DNA from: Fusibacter bizertensis
GTDB lineage: Bacteria > Bacillota > Clostridia > Peptostreptococcales > Acidaminobacteraceae
NCBI RefSeq assembly: GCF_029914245.1
Contig: NZ_JARYZI010000009.1
Coordinates: 93,332 to 157,331, forward strand
Length of the DNA stretch: 64,000 nucleotides
Reading direction: 5' to 3'
Part shown: positions 45,343 through 55,082 of the stretch, one piece after another
Numbering within the stretch: the first letter of the stretch is position 1
Layout of the letters: each line of letters begins with the position of its first letter
Translations under genes and position numbers: made by a program
The notes under the pieces: generated by a model
What the model was told of the DNA's origin: nothing
The model's input: only the letters and a program-made list of their open reading frames with translations
The model's database searches: none

Positions 45343-47058
45343 TTATAGGTTATTGATTAACATACTCACTTTTGAAACAACTTCCTCAAATTGCACTTCT
45401 TCTTTAACACAATCTTCACGCTTTGAAAACTCTACTTTTCCTTCATCAATTGCTTTCCCAACAGTAACTCTTAGCGGAATTCCAATCAAATCTGCATCCG
45501 TAAATTTAACCCCTGCTCTTTCATTTCTATCATCAATCATTACTGAAATACCCTTTTTCTGTAATGACTCATAAAGCTCAAAGGCTTTTTGTGTTTGAAG
45601 TTCGTTTTTGATGTTAACGATAGTAATCAAAACTTTATAAGGCGCAATCGCCATAGGCCATATAATCCCTTTTTCATCATAGCATTGCTCAACAACTGCT
45701 GAAACACATCTAGAAATTCCAATACCATATGATCCCATAATAAAATGCTTTGCTTTTCCATCTTTATCTAAGAAAGTGGCATTCATCGCTTTTGAATACT
45801 TATCACCAAGTTGGAATATATTGCCAACTTCAGTTCCGCGGTCAATAGACAAAGGACTATTACAATTTGGACAACTATCGTTTGCTTCAACTTGAACTAA
45901 ATCAGCTCCAATTTTATAAAGATTTGACTCTAAATTTACATTTATTAAGTGATAATCTTTTTTGTTGGCGCCACATATTGCATTTTTAATATCAAAAACT
46001 CTTTGATCTGCAATTATTTCAACGTTTTCTTTCAATCCAATTGGACCTGCAAAGCCAAGTAAAGAACCTGCTAAAGGATAAATCTCGTCTTCTGCTAACA
46101 TGAGTAATTCATCTTCAGAAACATCTACAAGTTTTGATAATTTTACTAAACTCAATTGTCTATTACCAGGAATCATAACAGCAAAAATACGGCTATCATC
46201 TTCTTTTTTTAATAGTAGCGTTTTGATGAATTGAGATGCATCAATTTTGAAAAATGCTTCAAGTTCTTCAATTGTTTTTATATTTGGCGTGTGTACTTCT
46301 TCACAAGGTAAAACTTGAGTATCAGAACTCGACATCTTAAAATTTGCAGGTGCAACTTCATCAGTTGCTGCAAAATCACAGTGGTCACAATAAGCAATTG
46401 TACTTTCGCCACTTGGTGTTATTGCAATATATTCATGTGAGATACTCCCACCCATGTTTCCTGAATCACCTAACACAACTTTGTATTTGAATCCCATTCT
46501 ATCAAACGCTTTAGTATATGCAGTTGCCATGTTAGCATATGACTTTTCCATGCCTTCAACATCTGTATCGAAAGTATAAGCATCTTTCATGATGAATTCT
46601 CTCGCTCTAACAAGTCCAAATCTTGGACGTCTTTCATCTCTATACTTCGTCTGTATTTGATATAAGTTGAGTGGTAGCTGTTTATATGATTTAAGTTCGT
46701 TGTTAATCATAAAGGTAAAATACTCTTCATGCGTAGGTCCAAGACAAAACTCGCGATCATGTCGATCTTTGAGTTTAAACATCTCAGGACCAAAATTTTC
46801 CCACCTATTGCTTGCATCCCATATTTCTCTTGGTTGAATCGCACTCATCAAAACTTCTTGTGCACCATGTGCATCCATCTCTTCCCTTACGATTTGTTCG
46901 ATGTTTTTCATTACTCTAAAACCAAGTGGTAAGAAAGAATAAACACCAGAAACCAACTTACGGATCATACCTGAACGTAACAAGAGTTGTGCACTCATGA
47001 TATCTGCATCACTAGGAACTTCACGTAAAGTAGGCATATATAAATTTGACATCTTCAT
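45343..47058 (-). CDS. proS: Prolyl-tRNA synthetase, bacterial type with editing domain
   Basis: A 571-residue class II synthetase that charges tRNA-Pro. The N-terminal region has SNLYMPTLREVPSDADIMS; motif 2 is FRYRDE-like (KYRDERRPRFGLVRAREF). The insertion (about residues 235-385) is the cis-editing domain typical of bacterial ProS, which clears mischarged alanine. The anticodon domain ends with DDRNERAGVKFTDADLIGIP. The ATG follows AGGTG. No T-box leader is seen in the 145-bp gap upstream. Confidence 0.96.
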   Translation of the reverse strand: MKMSNLYMPTLREVPSDADIMSAQLLLRSGMIRKLVSGVYSFLPLGFRVMKNIEQIVREEMDAHGAQEVLMSAIQPREIWDASNRWENFGPEMFKLKDRHDREFCLGPTHEEYFTFMINNELKSYKQLPLNLYQIQTKYRDERRPRFGLVRAREFIMKDAYTFDTDVEGMEKSYANMATAYTKAFDRMGFKYKVVLGDSGNMGGSISHEYIAITPSGESTIAYCDHCDFAATDEVAPANFKMSSSDTQVLPCEEVHTPNIKTIEELEAFFKIDASQFIKTLLLKKEDDSRIFAVMIPGNRQLSLVKLSKLVDVSEDELLMLAEDEIYPLAGSLLGFAGPIGLKENVEIIADQRVFDIKNAICGANKKDYHLINVNLESNLYKIGADLVQVEANDSCPNCNSPLSIDRGTEVGNIFQLGDKYSKAMNATFLDKDGKAKHFIMGSYGIGISRCVSAVVEQCYDEKGIIWPMAIAPYKVLITIVNIKNELQTQKAFELYESLQKKGISVMIDDRNERAGVKFTDADLIGIPLRVTVGKAIDEGKVEFSKREDCVKEEVQFEEVVSKVSMLINNL

Positions 47059-47164
47059 AAATTCACCTCAAATTAAAATTACTGCTCAATTAATAATAAT
47101 ATAGGAAAAAACATATAAATACAATACCAATTGTGCATGAACATCGATTCTCCACTAAATAAAT

Positions 47165-47194
47165 AGAAAAGCAAACTATATCACTTGCTTTTCT
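47165..47194 (-). terminator. Terminator of the cobalamin operon
   Basis: AGAAAAGCAA and TTGCTTTTCT form a perfect 10-bp stem just past the cobB stop, followed by T-rich sequence. Confidence 0.7.
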
Positions 47195-47203
47195 AACTCT
47201 AAA

Positions 47204-48586
47204 TCATATTTTTCCCTTTAAAAAAAACTGCATCAAGTAATCTACAAAATTAAGATTACTATAAAAATGTGTGTGTAAATAAGTACCCATGGTGTTGTTT
47301 TTCATATAACCACAAAGATGTATTCCTTTTTTTCCCTTAAGCGTAATCATAGTTTTCACGTCATCTTTCATTTCAACATAAGAATGATGAAATTCATGAC
47401 CACGTATATTTACATCATCAGCAAAAGTGTGAAAATCTTTAAAAATTGCTTCAACATGCCCAAAATTTTGTAGGCTCTTGGTCATAATCGCTCTACCACC
47501 TAGTATACCCGTCATTTTATAAGAGCAATCATTATACTCAAGATGATCCGTTAAATACATCAAGCCACCACATTCAGCATATACCGAGCCACCATTTAAT
47601 GCAAATTTATAGAGGCTTTCTTTCATTTGAATATTCGCTTCTATCTCTTTGGCAAACAACTCTGGATAACCTCCACCGAGTAGAACACCGTCAATTCCGT
47701 CAGGTAACTTCGCATCCTTAACTGGAGAATAACAAACTATCTTAACACCAATTTCTTCGAGGAGTTTAAGGTTTTCATCATAATAAAATGAAAATGCTAA
47801 ATCTTTTGCAACTCCTAATGTTAAACCATTATTTTTTTTGATCAAATTACTTAACTCTTTTATTTTATCTTCATAAAATTGGAATTTTGTTTCTACAACA
47901 TGGGTTTTGTTTGTGAAATCAGATATTATTGAATCCACATCTACTGTCGCTTCTATCAAATTCGACATTTTTTCAATCTTAGTTTCTATAGTACTATCCT
48001 CGCATGCTTGAACTAATCCTAAATGCCTACTTTCAAGTTCAATACTTTGATCCGGTTTGATATAGCCATAGCATTTGATATTTGTATGTGTTTCTACTGC
48101 ACTTTTCAATAGATTATAGTGATGAGCTGATTTGATTCGATTGAATATTACCCCTTTGATCTGCGTAGGTGTTTCAAAAGATATGAGTCCTTTTACGATT
48201 GCCGCTGCTGTTAAAGCCATACTACTGCCGTCCATCACTACCATCACAGGGACATCTAATACCTTTGCTAAATGTGCTGAACTACCGATTATATTGTCTG
48301 TTGAGTGTCCATCATAATAGCCCATAACACCTTCAATTACGCTTATATCATATTGCTCGGACCTTTTTTGATATAGATATCTCAAAGCGTCATCAGGAAC
48401 CATCCAAGTTGGAAGGTTATATGATGATTCTCTTGTTGCTAATCTATGAAACATTGGATCGATATAATCAGGACCTGATTTAAAACCAGCTACTTTCATC
48501 CCTCTTTGAGTAAGTGCTCGCATCAACCCTATGGTTAATGTTGTTTTTCCTGCACCACTAGAGACTCCTGCAATCATTATTCCCAT
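47204..48586 (-). CDS. cobB: Cobyrinate a,c-diamide synthase
   Basis: A 460-residue ATP-dependent amidase (also called CbiA) that adds amides to the a and c side chains of cobyrinate or hydrogenobyrinate, using glutamine. The P-loop is VSSGAGKTTLTIG. The C-terminal class I glutaminase domain shows GGGYPELFAKE and the nucleophile Cys in AECGGLMYL. The final HSYVEMKDD and CGYMKNN fit the family. It is last in the cobalamin operon, and the ATG follows AGGAG. Sequence strongly supports CobB/CbiA rather than CobQ. Confidence 0.95.
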   Translation of the reverse strand: MGIMIAGVSSGAGKTTLTIGLMRALTQRGMKVAGFKSGPDYIDPMFHRLATRESSYNLPTWMVPDDALRYLYQKRSEQYDISVIEGVMGYYDGHSTDNIIGSSAHLAKVLDVPVMVVMDGSSMALTAAAIVKGLISFETPTQIKGVIFNRIKSAHHYNLLKSAVETHTNIKCYGYIKPDQSIELESRHLGLVQACEDSTIETKIEKMSNLIEATVDVDSIISDFTNKTHVVETKFQFYEDKIKELSNLIKKNNGLTLGVAKDLAFSFYYDENLKLLEEIGVKIVCYSPVKDAKLPDGIDGVLLGGGYPELFAKEIEANIQMKESLYKFALNGGSVYAECGGLMYLTDHLEYNDCSYKMTGILGGRAIMTKSLQNFGHVEAIFKDFHTFADDVNIRGHEFHHSYVEMKDDVKTMITLKGKKGIHLCGYMKNNTMGTYLHTHFYSNLNFVDYLMQFFLKGKI

Positions 48587-48632
48587 AAGTACTCCTCATA
48601 TTAAAAAATAGGCAGTTTGCTCAATTGTTTTA

Positions 48633-49364
48633 TTAAATAAATATATAACCCACTGTTATAAAGGTGATTTGAGTGACCTCTATCACCATCCCTATCGTAT
48701 CTCCGGTTTGTCCTTCTATTACGCTTTTAAAAACGCGAAGTAACAAAAGCATCATTAAAAACGAAATTGTTAGTGCTATAATACCACTGATTGAAAGCAG
48801 CATCATCACAATACTGACCATTAGAATTAGATGAACTACTGCATGTTTTAAATTAAGCTTGCTTATAAAAAGAAACCCCATCCCCTCATCTTTTCTAGCA
48901 TAATTTGAAATACTTGCTGATATGACGCCAAATGTTTTACCTATATAAGGCATTAAGAGCAGCCATTTCCAGTTGAGATGTCCTGCAAGGTTTGAGAATA
49001 TTAAAAAATATAAAATTAAAGCGATCACGCCAAATGTTCCAATATGTGAGTCTTTCATAATTTCCAAAACACGCTCTTTTTTGCGATTACTAAATAACCC
49101 ATCTGAACTATCTGCGAGCCCATCTAAGTGAATTCCTCCTGTTATTATCAAATACATTAATATCAATAAAATTCCCTTAACACTCTGATCGAAGCTATTG
49201 ATTAATGTGACAGGAACTAAAAAAGCGCCAATGACTAATCCAATAAAAGGAAACCATTTTAGACCATTGAGGTATTTTTCTTCAGTATATTCGATTTTAT
49301 TTCCTATAGGGATTCTTGTAAAAAATGAAATCATTAGTAAAAAGCCGTTAAAATTATTCTTCAC
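48633..49364 (-). CDS. cobS: Adenosylcobinamide-GDP ribazoletransferase
   Basis: A 243-residue membrane enzyme that joins the lower-ligand ribazole to adenosylcobinamide-GDP, the last step of cobalamin assembly. Multiple helices are seen, and the family signature GGIHLDGLADSSDGLFSNRKKERVLEIMKDSHIGTFG is split as HLDGLADSSDGL and MKDSHIGTFG. The start is GTG after AAGGGG. It lies 46 bp before cobB and 33 bp after cobU. Typical CobS length is about 250, so it is full. Confidence 0.94.
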   Translation of the reverse strand: MKNNFNGFLLMISFFTRIPIGNKIEYTEEKYLNGLKWFPFIGLVIGAFLVPVTLINSFDQSVKGILLILMYLIITGGIHLDGLADSSDGLFSNRKKERVLEIMKDSHIGTFGVIALILYFLIFSNLAGHLNWKWLLLMPYIGKTFGVISASISNYARKDEGMGFLFISKLNLKHAVVHLILMVSIVMMLLSISGIIALTISFLMMLLLLRVFKSVIEGQTGDTIGMVIEVTQITFITVGYIFI

Positions 49365-49397
49365 TTATTTACCCCTTTTGTATTGTTTTTCGCCAAA

Positions 49398-49958
49398 TTA
49401 TTTTAACTTAAGTGGGATACCTACTGCAACGAAAGTAACTTCATCAGCAGCACTAGCAACATGACGGTTAACTCTTCCAGCAATATCTCTAAAATAACTC
49501 CCTAATTTATAAGCTGGAACAAGGCCCATCCCCACCTCGTTTGTCACTATAATCAATGATTTATTACTTTTTCTTGCAATATTTATGAGTTCATCAATCT
49601 CAGAGATCACAACTTGCTCAATCTCATATAGCTTTTCTTTAGAGATTGCATCATAATCTTGATGTTCTTCAAACATTAGATTCGTCGTCATAACGGTTAG
49701 ACAATCAAGAAGAAGCATATCAGCCTCTAAAAATTCTCGTTGACTTGTTATCGCTTGAAAATCACGGTATCTCTCAATAGTGTGCCAAAATTGAGGGCGA
49801 TCTAATTTATGTTTTTCAATTCTATTTGCCATATCAGTATCCGTCACGACTGCAGTTGCCAGATACACTACTTTTTCAGTTTGATTTTTTGCACACTCTT
49901 CTGCAAAGCTTGATTTACCACTTCTTGCTCCACCTACAACTAAGTGTATCTTACTCAT
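49398..49958 (-). CDS. cobU: Adenosylcobinamide kinase / guanylyltransferase
   Basis: A 186-residue bifunctional enzyme that phosphorylates adenosylcobinamide and attaches GMP. The P-loop GGARSGKSSFAEE begins at residue 9, and DMLLLDCLTVMTTNLM and IIVTNEVGMGLVPAYKLGS are family features. The active-site His is expected in the segment ANRIEKHKLDRP. The ATG follows GAGGA. It starts 19 bp after the ABC ATPase gene and precedes cobS. Full length. Confidence 0.96.
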   Translation of the reverse strand: MSKIHLVVGGARSGKSSFAEECAKNQTEKVVYLATAVVTDTDMANRIEKHKLDRPQFWHTIERYRDFQAITSQREFLEADMLLLDCLTVMTTNLMFEEHQDYDAISKEKLYEIEQVVISEIDELINIARKSNKSLIIVTNEVGMGLVPAYKLGSYFRDIAGRVNRHVASAADEVTFVAVGIPLKLK

Positions 49959-49977
49959 GTAGTCCTCACTCTCACAA

Positions 49978-50736
49978 TTAAATTGGATGAATCATTGGAT
50001 ATGAATTAGAAACAATTTCTACATCGATATCATATACCTCTTTTATATTTTGTACTGTAATCACTTCTTCAGGAGTTCCTATTTTATAAACTTGACCGTT
50101 TTTCATCATAATGATTACTTTTGAAAAACGACTTGCCAAGTTAATATCGTGAAGTGTCGTAAACACTGTTAGATTTTGTGATTGGTTTAAATCCCTGCAC
50201 AGTTTCAAAATTTCCATCTGATATTTAATATCTAGATGTGAAATAGGTTCATCTAGTAGCAAAACCTCTGGCTCTTGTGTCAAAGCTCTAGCAATCATTA
50301 CACGCTGCCTTTCACCTCCACTTATAGATAATAAAGTTTTATCTTTTAGATGATATGTTTGTGTTTGTTGCATAGATTTTACAGCTATGTCAAGATCCGT
50401 GGTATTTTCGTTTTGGAATCGTTTGAGATAAGGGTATCTTCCCATTAACACCACTTCCCCGACGTTAAAGTCAAAATCAGAATTCGCGCCCTGATGTACA
50501 ACAGCGACCTTTTGTGCCAGCTGTTTAGGCTTAAAACCTTCTAAAGGCATCTGCTCTAATTCAATTTTACCAGAACCAGGATCAAGCAATTTGCACATAT
50601 TCTTAAGAAGTGTTGTTTTTCCTGAACCGTTGGGTCCAATCACGCTAACAAAGCTTCCTTTATCAATATTAAAAGTAACTTTCTTGAGCACTTCTTCTTT
50701 ACCATAGCTAAAATCTATTTGATCAATCTGATACAT
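49978..50736 (-). CDS. btuD: Corrinoid/iron-siderophore-type ABC transporter ATPase
   Basis: A 252-residue ATP-binding subunit. Walker A is GPNGSGKTTLLKN, the signature LSGGERQRVMIARAL and Walker B LLLDEPISHLD, with the switch His in TTLHDINLAS. It is the FecE/BtuD class. I chose the ATG at 50736 behind GGGTGG; a GTG three codons upstream overlaps that site. It sits 50 bp after the btuC permease gene and, by context in the B12 operon, should power corrinoid uptake at the membrane. Confidence 0.92.
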   Translation of the reverse strand: MYQIDQIDFSYGKEEVLKKVTFNIDKGSFVSVIGPNGSGKTTLLKNMCKLLDPGSGKIELEQMPLEGFKPKQLAQKVAVVHQGANSDFDFNVGEVVLMGRYPYLKRFQNENTTDLDIAVKSMQQTQTYHLKDKTLLSISGGERQRVMIARALTQEPEVLLLDEPISHLDIKYQMEILKLCRDLNQSQNLTVFTTLHDINLASRFSKVIIMMKNGQVYKIGTPEEVITVQNIKEVYDIDVEIVSNSYPMIHPI

Positions 50737-50786
50737 AGCTTCCACCCTTCTCTCTCCATGCTATAAACACTTAGGATACTTATAAC

Positions 50787-51818
50787 TTATATAAACTTAC
50801 GTTTATGTCTTTGTAGTAGCATTAGGAAAAATGGACCTCCAATTATTGAAGTGATAATTCCCACTGGAATTTCCATGTTTCCCAACAAACTTCTAGCCAT
50901 TGTATCGCATATGACCATGAAAAGACCACCACCTATAAATGATACTGGTAATAAGATTCTGTGATCTGATCCAAATATCATTCTAAATAAATGAGGTACA
51001 ATTAATCCAACAAAACCAATTATACCACTTACGGAAACCGAAAGCGCTGCTAGCATTGAGGCTACAACTAAGGTACCTTTCTTTATCAGTTCTACATTAA
51101 CCCCAATATTTTTTGCATCATTCTCACTTATGGCTAACGTATTTAGTTCTCTAGATAAACTAAGCATGTAGGCAACACCGACAAACATGGGAATCAAGAA
51201 TAACTTTACATGGTCCCAAGACGATGCATTAAAGCTTCCCATGGTCCAAGTCACAATCTTGTCTATATCATTATGATTGAGCAGCATTACAAATGAAATA
51301 ACTGATGACAATATCGCATTCACTACTATTCCAGCAAGTAAGATACCAGTTGTTGATACACGTCCCCCCACCTTAGAAAGTTGATATACAAGTAGCATCG
51401 TTGAAAAAGCACCTACAAACGCCATGATGGAGACCATACCAAGTCCAGCTATGCTGATACCAAATCCAAATATGATCCCCATAGTAGCGCCAAATGCCGC
51501 CCCCGATGACACGCCCATCACATAAGGGTCAGCCATAGGATTTTTAAATACAGCCTGGAAAACAGTACCTATAATTGATAAGACACCACCCACTAAAATA
51601 GACAAAATAATTCTCGGAAGTCTCACCTGGTTTACTATAAAGATATATGAAGGTTTAATTTGATCAGCATCTTTGCTATGAATTATAATTTTAACGACCT
51701 GTGACACAGGAATTTTAACTGATCCCTGTGTCACTGCAAAAATTGCTATCATTATTAAAAATACAACCAGTATGATGATTTTCACGCTGTTTGCCTTTCG
51801 TTTCTTTGTATATTCCAT
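50787..51818 (-). CDS. btuC: Corrinoid ABC transporter permease
   Basis: A 343-residue FecCD/BtuC-type permease with about ten helices. Family motifs are VRLPRIILSILVGG, KNPMADPYVMGVSSGAAFGA and the late cytoplasmic loop GFVGLIVPHLFRMIFGSDHR that contacts the ATPase. The ATG follows AGGAG. It starts 8 bp after the btuF stop. The operon context and riboswitch favour corrinoid over siderophore as the substrate. Confidence 0.93.
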   Translation of the reverse strand: MEYTKKRKANSVKIIILVVFLIMIAIFAVTQGSVKIPVSQVVKIIIHSKDADQIKPSYIFIVNQVRLPRIILSILVGGVLSIIGTVFQAVFKNPMADPYVMGVSSGAAFGATMGIIFGFGISIAGLGMVSIMAFVGAFSTMLLVYQLSKVGGRVSTTGILLAGIVVNAILSSVISFVMLLNHNDIDKIVTWTMGSFNASSWDHVKLFLIPMFVGVAYMLSLSRELNTLAISENDAKNIGVNVELIKKGTLVVASMLAALSVSVSGIIGFVGLIVPHLFRMIFGSDHRILLPVSFIGGGLFMVICDTMARSLLGNMEIPVGIITSIIGGPFFLMLLQRHKRKFI

Positions 51819-51826
51819 GACTTCTC

Positions 51827-53083
51827 CTAGAATCTAAGTTGATGCTTAAACTGAGGGTACAATTTTTCAATAATTGTTTTCATGCTGTAATCCATAACTC
51901 TAGGTCCTGGAATTGAAAAGACATCTGTGTTAACAACTACAAATTGATTTTTATTAATTGCAGAAAGACTCGAATAATTGTTACTTTCTTTCATTGTTTT
52001 ATAGGAATAATCTGCGCCAATAAGGTAATCTGGATTTTTTTCAATTAACTTTTCCAGTGTGTATGACCATTTATCAACATCGGTTGCAACGTTGACACAA
52101 CCAGCACTTACTAAAATTTCATGAATGAAAGTTTGTTTACCCGCAGTAAATTCGCTCTTACCAGTTCCTACAACATAATAGATTTTTTTACGTTCTGCAG
52201 TAGGTATTTGTTTCATGATATTATTAACTCGATCTTCTTTTGCTTTCATCGATGAGATAACTGCTCTTGATTCATAAGTGTGATTTGTCAATTTTCCAAG
52301 TTGTTCTATTAAAATATAGATTTCATTAATTTTTGCTGGAGAGGCTTGCGTCAACGTAGAAATTTTAGCTTTAGAAAGCGCAGTCATTACATCTTCATTC
52401 ATATGTGTTGCAGCAATAACTGTATCAGGTTCAAGATCAATTATAGTCTCTAAATCAGGCTCATAAAGTGTGCCTACTACAGTAACTTTGCTTGTCTCTT
52501 CGGGATAATTACAGTATTTGGTTCTACCTACTACCATGTCACCTGCACCTATAGCAAACAAAATTTCAGTTATTGAAGGGGCTAAAGACACAATTCTTTT
52601 TGCTGGCTTCGTAAATCTGTAACTCGCTGTATCATCATGAATCGTAATTGGAAAAACAAAATTTCCATTGTATTTCAGCGTGATTTCTTTTGTAGAGTAG
52701 CTATAGCCAACAGTATAATTCAAAGTTTCAAAGATAAACTTCAAAGGTACATAAGCAACATTATTTTTTATATAAGCTTCACCATCTATGGTCATCTTTG
52801 CATCATTAACTTTGACAGAATTTGAACCATTCGTAAATTCAAAAGTAACTGAGTTATTTGATATCTTGATGTTATTACCTGTAATTACCGTTTTTAATGA
52901 ATATGACTTTAGAGATTCTGATGATATAAAAGTTCTACCATAGATTTGCTGTGTGACGACTTTACCACTCACGCCATCTTTGTTTAGTGTACCAGCAAAG
53001 CTAGGTGAATACATTACGCTAGAAAATAGCATGATCACCGTAAGTAATAGTGCCATTTTTTTCTTAATAATTTTGTTAATCAT
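51827..53083 (-). CDS. btuF: Corrinoid-binding protein BtuF with N-terminal copper-amine-oxidase-like domain
   Basis: A 418-residue secreted protein. A signal peptide ends near SPSFA (cleavage after about residue 30), without a lipobox Cys. Residues about 40-137 form a copper-amine-oxidase N-like domain (YVPLKFIFETLNYTVGYS), the kind often found as a surface module in Firmicutes. Residues about 145-415 are the BtuF/FecB-type binding lobe pair, RIVSLAPSITEILFAIG and VATDVDKWSYTLEKLIEKNPDYLIG. It overlaps the cobD stop by 8 bp. The lack of a lipid anchor is unusual for a Gram-positive binding protein. Confidence 0.9.
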   Translation of the reverse strand: MINKIIKKKMALLLTVIMLFSSVMYSPSFAGTLNKDGVSGKVVTQQIYGRTFISSESLKSYSLKTVITGNNIKISNNSVTFEFTNGSNSVKVNDAKMTIDGEAYIKNNVAYVPLKFIFETLNYTVGYSYSTKEITLKYNGNFVFPITIHDDTASYRFTKPAKRIVSLAPSITEILFAIGAGDMVVGRTKYCNYPEETSKVTVVGTLYEPDLETIIDLEPDTVIAATHMNEDVMTALSKAKISTLTQASPAKINEIYILIEQLGKLTNHTYESRAVISSMKAKEDRVNNIMKQIPTAERKKIYYVVGTGKSEFTAGKQTFIHEILVSAGCVNVATDVDKWSYTLEKLIEKNPDYLIGADYSYKTMKESNNYSSLSAINKNQFVVVNTDVFSIPGPRVMDYSMKTIIEKLYPQFKHQLRF

Positions 53084-54131
53084 TTAGTGCCTCCCTTAAA
53101 ATTTTTATCAAATTGCTATTTTGCTTTCGATTCATTATTGCCAATCTAAAGTATCGATTACCAAGACCTTTAAAATCAGTACATTTTCTTAGGTGTATGC
53201 CACTATATATCATTTTTTCATAAAAGTCTTTTGACTTATCCTCTGGAATTTTAATCAAAATAAAGTTTGCTTCATTTTGATATACACTCAAATTCTTAAT
53301 GCTTTTGAGTTCCTCTTGCATATATTCTGATTCAGCCAAACACCACTTTTGTAAATTTAAAACAAAATCTTGTTGTTCCATAAAATATGGAATACTCATA
53401 AGTGCAAAATGATTCAGTGCCCAGGGATCTCTAGCATTTGTTATTTTCTCAATCACTTTCATAGTTCCAAATATATAGCCAATCCTGAGTCCAGGAACAC
53501 GATAAGTTTTAGTCATTGATCTAATGATGACTATATTGTATCGATTTATTAAATTTTTCATCGCTTCTTGATGACCTTTGTGTGCTTTAAACTCTATAAA
53601 CGATTCATCAATCACTAGTACAAATGATTTATAATCAACTTGCCTTAGTATTTGCTCAAGTTTTACCGCACTTATTAAATGACCAGTGGGATTATTGGGA
53701 TTACAGATAAACAATGCTTCTAATTGATTTTGATTGATTTCAGCAGCTATCACTTCCGCTTGTAAATCAAATGTATCGCTTTCTTCAATCAATGCAATAG
53801 GATGTATTAAAGTTCCCTCTTGCTTGAGTGCTCGCTCATATTCTGTAAATGTTGGTTCTAAAATTCCTACTTTCCCAAATCGATTTGATCTACTAATCAG
53901 ATAAATTAAATCTGTTGCGCCATTACCTAGAACCACTTGTCTAGGATCAATGTCAAGTATAGAAGCAACACAATTTCGAGCTGTAACGCCATCGATCTCC
54001 GGATAATCAACCAATTGATCAATTGAGCGAATCAACAAGTCTCTATATGTTTCTTCAAATGGAATTGATGGTATATTTACACTGAAATCCATCACACCAC
54101 TTTGCTTTAGTTGTCCACCATGAAAATTCAT
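53076..54131 (-). CDS. cobD: Threonine-phosphate decarboxylase, HisC-like fold
   Basis: A 351-residue PLP enzyme of the aminotransferase class I/II fold. In cobalamin synthesis, CobD (Salmonella naming) decarboxylates threonine phosphate to aminopropanol phosphate, the linker of the nucleotide loop. Motifs are MNFHGGQ at the start, LGNGATDLIYLISR, FICNPNNPTGHLIS and the Schiff-base lysine in IRSMTKTYRVPGLRIGY. Its start overlaps the cbiB stop by four bases (ATGA). HisC-type histidinol-phosphate transamination is ruled less likely by the B12 neighbours. Confidence 0.93.
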   Translation of the reverse strand: MNFHGGQLKQSGVMDFSVNIPSIPFEETYRDLLIRSIDQLVDYPEIDGVTARNCVASILDIDPRQVVLGNGATDLIYLISRSNRFGKVGILEPTFTEYERALKQEGTLIHPIALIEESDTFDLQAEVIAAEINQNQLEALFICNPNNPTGHLISAVKLEQILRQVDYKSFVLVIDESFIEFKAHKGHQEAMKNLINRYNIVIIRSMTKTYRVPGLRIGYIFGTMKVIEKITNARDPWALNHFALMSIPYFMEQQDFVLNLQKWCLAESEYMQEELKSIKNLSVYQNEANFILIKIPEDKSKDFYEKMIYSGIHLRKCTDFKGLGNRYFRLAIMNRKQNSNLIKILREALND

Positions 54132-55081
54132 AAACTCCCCTTAGCTATAAGATATATTAAACTCCCCATTGTTGTGAAGATCCACATAGAAGCAAACATA
54201 ATTTGTGTCGTTTGCTCTATTTTCAGACTTGAAAGGTTATCTATTGCATCACCAATTGTAGGTTTTACTACTATATTTCCAAAGTAGTGATTGGTCCCGC
54301 CAATCTGAATATTTAAAAGTCCTGCTACAACTGATTCAGGATGTCCAGAATTAGGACTTTTGTGGTTTAAACGATCTCTTTTCAAAATCTTCATGCCGTT
54401 TTTTACATTTAGATTTAAAAAAAGACCAGAAACTAGCATGACCAAAGCGCCTAATCGCGCGGGTATAAAATTGAGAAAATCATCAAATTTTGCAGATGCA
54501 AACCCTATTTCTTTGTAGGGCTCATGTATATAACCTACCATGGAATCTAAAGTATTCACAATTTTATAGATCATTGCAAACTCTACGGATAACCCCATGG
54601 GTAAACCAATCATCATCATAAATAAGGGTGCCAAAACACCATCTACTGAATTTTCTGCTACTGTCTCTATAACGCCCCTACTTACTTCATCTTTACTTAA
54701 GTTTTGGGTATCTCTTCCTACAAGATAGGACAATTGTAGACGGGCTAATACTATGTCATCTTCTTCTATTGCCTTTGCTACCTTTTTAGCTTCAATTGAT
54801 AAGCATCTTGAAGCCAAAGATGTAAAAAGGATATAGATGGAGATTATATTAAAAAGTATAGAAGGCAAAATAGCACTCAAGATTTCAAAAGGAATCAGCA
54901 CACTTAGTATAGACCCTATAAGCAAAAGGTATCCACCTAACTTCAAATTCTGAATATGTGCTCTTATGAACTTTTCTAAAACAGCTATTAGCCTTCCGTA
55001 AAACCTAACTGGATGCGGCCAATTAGGAGGATCACCAATTAATCGGTCAAGTATGACTGCTAAAACAATATTTAATGCCAT
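54128..55081 (-). CDS. cbiB: Adenosylcobinamide-phosphate synthase
   Basis: A 317-residue membrane protein (CbiB, or CobD in the other naming) that attaches aminopropanol phosphate to adenosylcobyric acid. Motifs are the opening AVILDRLIGDPPNWPHPVRFYGRLI and RDTQNLSKDEVSRGVIETVAENSVDG, split here as RLIGDPPNWPHPVRF and VIETVAENSVDGVLAPL. I chose the ATG at 55081 behind AAGGGG inside the end of cobQ; a longer start lies before the cobQ stop. It follows cobQ by 1 bp. Confidence 0.94.
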   Translation of the reverse strand: MALNIVLAVILDRLIGDPPNWPHPVRFYGRLIAVLEKFIRAHIQNLKLGGYLLLIGSILSVLIPFEILSAILPSILFNIISIYILFTSLASRCLSIEAKKVAKAIEEDDIVLARLQLSYLVGRDTQNLSKDEVSRGVIETVAENSVDGVLAPLFMMMIGLPMGLSVEFAMIYKIVNTLDSMVGYIHEPYKEIGFASAKFDDFLNFIPARLGALVMLVSGLFLNLNVKNGMKILKRDRLNHKSPNSGHPESVVAGLLNIQIGGTNHYFGNIVVKPTIGDAIDNLSSLKIEQTTQIMFASMWIFTTMGSLIYLIAKGSL

Positions 55082-55082
55082 A

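Noticed and set aside
47059..47203. T-box leader upstream of proS
   Set aside because: The gap is only 145 bp, holds the cob terminator, and lacks the conserved T-box sequence.
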